Positions 47,850 to 50,542 of a DNA stretch of 50,542 nt are shown here, in pieces. Below the pieces are notes generated by a model. It was not told the DNA's origin. It made no database searches and saw only the letters and a program-made list of their open reading frames with translations. Numbering within the stretch: the first letter of the stretch is position 1; every line of letters begins with the position of its first letter. The translations under genes and the position numbers were made by a program. The DNA lies in NCBI GenBank assembly GCA_030263615.1, contig SZPH01000016.1, forward strand, positions 1-50,542, written 5' to 3'. This DNA is from Villigracilis sp900696595. GTDB taxonomy: Bacteria; Chloroflexota; Anaerolineae; Anaerolineales; Villigracilaceae.

Positions 47850-48164
47850 ATGTCGCTCGAGAACAACTTGTTTTACAAGTTTGAATGGGATGAAAATAAA
47901 GCAAGAATCAATCTTGCCAAACACAAGATCAGTTTCGACGAAGGCAGGACGATATTCGCCGACCCGTTTCTCATCACGATTGCCGACGATGAACATTCTC
48001 ATAACGAAGATCGGTTTGTCAGCATGGGAAAGTCAACAAACGAGAGAATCCTGCTGGTTGTTCACCTTGAAAGATACATAAAAACAAACCATGTCCTGAT
48101 CCGCATTATCAGTTGCCGCAAGGCGACGACCGCCGAAAGAAAAATATATGAAGAAGGAAAATAA
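47850..48164 (+). CDS. BrnT-family toxin
   Basis: 104 residues. BrnT toxins are small RelE-fold ribonucleases neutralised by an adjacent antitoxin. The family signature FEWDENKARINLAKHKISFDE (in part) is followed by GRTIFADP, NEDRFVSMGKSTNERILLVV and the C-terminal IRIISCRKATTAERKIYEE, with the conserved Arg/Lys catalytic-type residues. The length suits the family. It overlaps the next gene by 17 bases, the usual toxin-antitoxin coupling with the toxin first. The presumed role is plasmid-like maintenance or stress growth control. Confidence 0.9.
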   Translation: MSLENNLFYKFEWDENKARINLAKHKISFDEGRTIFADPFLITIADDEHSHNEDRFVSMGKSTNERILLVVHLERYIKTNHVLIRIISCRKATTAERKIYEEGK

Positions 48165-48489
48165 AATCCCCCCGGAAGAATACGACGACGGTATGCTCCC
48201 TGAATACGATTTCAAGGGGAAAAAGGGCGTGCGTGGAAAGTATTACCGCGCCATGCAAAAAGGATACACCGTCCATATCCATAACGAAGATGGAACTGTC
48301 ACAGTCCAGCGCTTTGGACCTGTGGTCAGGCTCGAACCCGACGTCGCCGCGTACTTCCCTGATTCCGAAAGCGTCAACAACGCCCTGCGGACTTTGATCG
48401 CGCTCGTTCCAGAAAGAAAAATCGGCGAGAAAAAAGCAAAATACAAAGTCACCAAACAAAAAGCAAAACGAGCCGCCGTCAAAAAATAG
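48148..48489 (+). CDS. Antitoxin of the BrnT pair
   Basis: 113 residues. The N-terminal part reads DDGMLPEYDFKGKKGVRGKYYR and the central part VVRLEPDVAAYFPDSESVNNALR, typical of the small ribbon-helix-helix antitoxins (VRGKY...LDPDVA..FPDSESVN) that accompany BrnT or HigB-like toxins. The tail from about residue 88 is unusually Lys-rich (GEKKAKYKVTKQKAKRAAVK), which could bind nucleic acid or be a drifted C terminus. The coding end overlaps the arms of a terminator (48471-48500). As is usual, it should repress its own operon by binding near the TATAAT at 47837. Confidence 0.82.
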   Translation: MKKENKIPPEEYDDGMLPEYDFKGKKGVRGKYYRAMQKGYTVHIHNEDGTVTVQRFGPVVRLEPDVAAYFPDSESVNNALRTLIALVPERKIGEKKAKYKVTKQKAKRAAVKK

Positions 48490-48500
48490 GCGGCTTTTTT
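48471..48500 (+). terminator. Terminator overlapping the antitoxin stop codon
   Basis: AGCCGCC (48471-48477) pairs with GGCGGCT (48489-48495), followed by six T. The left arm is coding (the last Lys-rich codons) and the stop TAG (48487-48489) is in the loop and right arm. Confidence 0.75.
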
Positions 48501-48502
48501 CA

Positions 48503-48580
48503 ACCTGCAACCTGACACCTGAAACCTAAAACCTGAAACCTAAAACCTGAAACCTGAAACCTGAAACCTGACACTTGAAA
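48503..48580. repeat. Heptamer array running up to the TatD start codon
   Basis: Units ACCTGCA, ACCTGAC, ACCTGAA, ACCTAAA, repeated in 7-base register to ACCTGAC, ACTTGAA. The TTG start codon of the TatD gene (48575) is part of the last unit. Eleven units are visible. Confidence 0.85.
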
Positions 48581-49396
48581 CTCACCGACACCCACTGCCA
48601 CCTCGACTATCACAAATTCGACGCCGACCGCACGGACGTGATTCAACGCGCAAAGGATGCGGGGTTGATTCGGCTCCTCGTGCCGGGACTCCACCACAGG
48701 TCCAGCAAAGAGGCGGTAAAGTTGGCGGAGTCGCATCCTGAAATTTATGCGGCAGTCGGGTTTCATCCCACCGATCTGGACGAATATTCCGAAGCGGCGT
48801 TTCGGGAAATCGTCGCGCTGGCGAATCATCCAAAGGTCGTCGCCGTCGGCGAGATCGGGCTGGATTATTACTGGGTCAAAGAGCCGGAGAAGCGCGCCGT
48901 TCAACGCGAAGTTTTGAAGCGGCATTTGCATTTCGCGCGGGAGATCGGCAAGCCCGTCGTCATTCACATGCGCGAAGAAAAAGACGCATGGTTTGGGCAG
49001 GCTTCGCTCGACCTGCTGGAGATTCTCGCCGAATGGCACAGCGGCTTGACGGGCAAACTAAGAGAAGCGCCCGGCGTTTTACATTCATTCAACGGAACGC
49101 TTGAAACCGCGCAAAAAGCCATTGCGATGAATTTCTTCATCGGCGTGACCGGACCCGTCACCTACCCCAAAGCCGAAATGAAGCGCGAAATCATCCGCCA
49201 ATTACCAATCGCCAATCTCCTGATCGAAACCGATTCCCCGTTTTTGACCCCCGCCCCGTTTCGTGACAAAAGGAACGAACCTTTCTTCATTCGGCACATT
49301 GCTGATAGAATAGCGGAAATCCATTCCAAAAGCCCTGCGGAGATCGCCGAAATTACGACCGCCAACGCGGCGCGACTCTTCGCGTGGGGAGATTGA
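48575..49396 (+). CDS. TatD-family metal-dependent hydrolase/DNase
   Basis: 273 residues. TatD proteins are amidohydrolase-fold metallonucleases. Motifs: THCHLDYH (residues about 5-12), YAAVGFHPTDLDEY, VVAVGEIGLDYYW, VVIHMREE, GVLHSFNGT and LLIETDSPFLTPAPFRDKRNEP; the His, Glu and Asp metal ligands are all present. The start is TTG at 48575, giving MKLTDTHCHL in the expected place. No ribosome site exists because the heptamer array ends at the start codon. The gene is two bases before the polyprenyl synthase gene. Confidence 0.92.
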   Translation: MKLTDTHCHLDYHKFDADRTDVIQRAKDAGLIRLLVPGLHHRSSKEAVKLAESHPEIYAAVGFHPTDLDEYSEAAFREIVALANHPKVVAVGEIGLDYYWVKEPEKRAVQREVLKRHLHFAREIGKPVVIHMREEKDAWFGQASLDLLEILAEWHSGLTGKLREAPGVLHSFNGTLETAQKAIAMNFFIGVTGPVTYPKAEMKREIIRQLPIANLLIETDSPFLTPAPFRDKRNEPFFIRHIADRIAEIHSKSPAEIAEITTANAARLFAWGD

Positions 49397-49397
49397 C

Positions 49398-50363
49398 TTG
49401 AACGCTGTAACTTTTCTTTCACCCATAACCGAAGACATCAAACTGGTCGAAGACCGGATGCGCGCACAGGCGGATGAAGCCCACCCCGACCTGCGCGCCG
49501 CGCTCGAACACCTGCTCTCAGCGGGAGGCAAGCGCGTCCGCCCGACTTTGGGCTTGCTCGTCGGCAACATGCTGAACGCCCCGCACGAAAAACTCGTCAC
49601 CCTCGGCGCGGCGGTGGAACTGCTCCACACCGCGACGCTGGTGCATGACGACCTGATAGACGGCTCCCTGCTTCGCCGCGGCACGCCGACGCTCAACGCG
49701 CGCTGGTCGCCGCCCGCCACCGTGCTAACCGGCGACTTCCTCTTTGCCCGCGCCGCCAAACTTGCCGCCGAGACCGACCACCTGCCGTTGATGAAACTCT
49801 TCTCCGACACGCTGGCAGTCATCGTCAACGGCGAATTGACCCAGATGTTCACCTCGCGCGGGCTGATCAACCGCGAAAATTATTACAAGCGCATTTACGC
49901 CAAGACCGCCTCGCTGTTTGAAATGACCGCGCGCGCCGCCGGAATGGTCAGCCCGGTGGGCGAAGAAACCGTCGAATCCATGCGCGACTTCGGCTACCAG
50001 ATCGGGATGGCGTTCCAGATCGTGGACGACGTATTGGATTTCTCCGGCGATCAGAACGCCGTCGGCAAACCGCTCGGTTCAGACTTACTTAACGGCCTGG
50101 TCACGCTCCCCGGCATTTACTACGCCGAATCCAACCCCGCCGACGCGGACATCCTCTCCCTGCCCCAGGGCGGATGGACCAACGCCGAAAACATGACCCG
50201 CCTTGTGGAAAATATCCGCGCCAGCGGATGCGCTCAAAAAGCCATGCTCGAAGCCGAACAACACATAGACCGCGCCCTGACCAGACTCGAATCCCTCGAA
50301 CCCTGCGCCGAACGCGACGCGCTGGAAAACCTGGCAAAATATATTGTGGATAGAAAAATTTAG
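49398..50363 (+). CDS. Trans-type polyprenyl diphosphate synthase
   Basis: 321 residues, TTG start at 49398 with GGGGAG about 8 bases upstream. Makes long-chain isoprenyl diphosphates such as heptaprenyl, octaprenyl or solanesyl for quinone or carrier lipids. Both Asp-rich motifs are present: VHDDLIDGSLLRRGTP (first) and FQIVDDVLDFSGD (second), with GGKRVRPTLGLL and GELTQMFTSRG between. Residues before the first motif that set chain length are not easily read. It follows TatD, with which it is likely co-transcribed. An octamer array begins 8 bases after the stop. Confidence 0.93.
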   Translation: MNAVTFLSPITEDIKLVEDRMRAQADEAHPDLRAALEHLLSAGGKRVRPTLGLLVGNMLNAPHEKLVTLGAAVELLHTATLVHDDLIDGSLLRRGTPTLNARWSPPATVLTGDFLFARAAKLAAETDHLPLMKLFSDTLAVIVNGELTQMFTSRGLINRENYYKRIYAKTASLFEMTARAAGMVSPVGEETVESMRDFGYQIGMAFQIVDDVLDFSGDQNAVGKPLGSDLLNGLVTLPGIYYAESNPADADILSLPQGGWTNAENMTRLVENIRASGCAQKAMLEAEQHIDRALTRLESLEPCAERDALENLAKYIVDRKI

Positions 50364-50370
50364 GTTAGTT

Positions 50371-50481
50371 GGGTGGTCGAATAGTCGAATAGTCGAATAG
50401 TCGAGTGGTCGGGTAGTCGCTTGGTCGGATGGTCGGGTAGTCGGGTAGTCGAATAGTCGAGTGGTCAGATGGTCGGGTAGT
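50371..50481. repeat. Octamer array (GTCGAATA type)
   Basis: About 14 units with an 8-base period, consensus GTCGRRTR: GTCGAATA, GTCGAGTG, GTCGGGTA, GTCGGATG and similar. The units vary mainly at positions 5-8. No coding frame. Confidence 0.85.
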
Positions 50482-50542
50482 TTTCCACTTTCTACTCTCC
50501 AACCTCACCCTTCACCCTTCACCCTTCAACTTTCACCCTTCA
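50482..50542. repeat. Heptamer array at the window end
   Basis: Units TTTCCAC, TTTCTAC, TCTCCAA, TTCACCC, TTCACCC, TTCAACT, TTCACCC in near 7-base register, running off the window. Confidence 0.8.

Noticed and set aside
50371..50542. Possible CRISPR array at the window end
   Set aside because: Units are 7-8 bases with no spacers and no conserved repeat of 25-40 bases; no cas genes are seen.

Overview
The window reads as a chromosomal segment of a Chloroflexota bacterium, most likely class Anaerolineae. I infer this from the style of the genes, since no marker search was possible. Signs include many lipoproteins with AAC/SAC lipoboxes followed by Pro/Thr-rich linkers, a Ser/Thr kinase with one membrane helix, a topoisomerase I with an extra N-terminal zinc domain next to manC, dprA and ricT, and numerous intergenic short-period repeats. 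Gene density is ordinary, with no phage or plasmid backbone and no CRISPR array.

Layout. 1-620: decayed repeats and a toxin-antitoxin-like remnant. 702-5300 (minus): a heterodimeric ABC multidrug-type exporter with a four-helix-bundle gene between its subunits. It is preceded by a 26-codon leader ORF and an intrinsic terminator that can be folded by hand into a four-segment attenuator. 5295-6410: a GntR/LacI-type repressor. 6509-10869: alternating SGNH-hydrolase-like and NTF2/SnoaL-like lipoproteins, apparently duplicated copies of a two-gene module. 10947-16983: an iron-uptake locus consisting of a Fur-like box, FTR1 permease, imelysin/EfeO-like lipoprotein, His-rich membrane protein and pentaheme cytochrome c. 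16990-21113: a Ser/Thr kinase coupled to an 813-residue-class protein of unknown function. 21301-24158: class IV aminotransferase, lipoprotein and tyrosine recombinase. 24687-33047: rimO, a membrane protein, topA, manC, dprA and ricT. 33105-39158: PIG-L deacetylase, M20 amidohydrolase, FecR lipoprotein, folD and mtaB. 39271-46076: a lipoprotein, a TPR protein, then a 7TM-GAF histidine-kinase-like protein lacking the phospho-acceptor His, a LysM protein and an LCP ligase-like protein. 46167-50363: tRNA-Val, a secreted protein, a BrnT-type toxin-antitoxin pair, a TatD nuclease and a polyprenyl synthase.

Three points stand out. First, the exporter leader (about 5061-5255) holds an ORF, a terminator and two mutually exclusive pairings, the hallmark of ribosome-mediated attenuation like that known for Bacillus subtilis bmrBCD. 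Second, many genes begin 6-9 bases after a TATAAT-like box, which suggests common leaderless transcription. Third, spacers carry unrelated sequences that share a 7-base period, resembling the heptameric STRR repeats of filamentous cyanobacteria, together with a family of short hairpins whose loop is always TTTA. One of these hairpin pairs is inserted in frame inside a gene.
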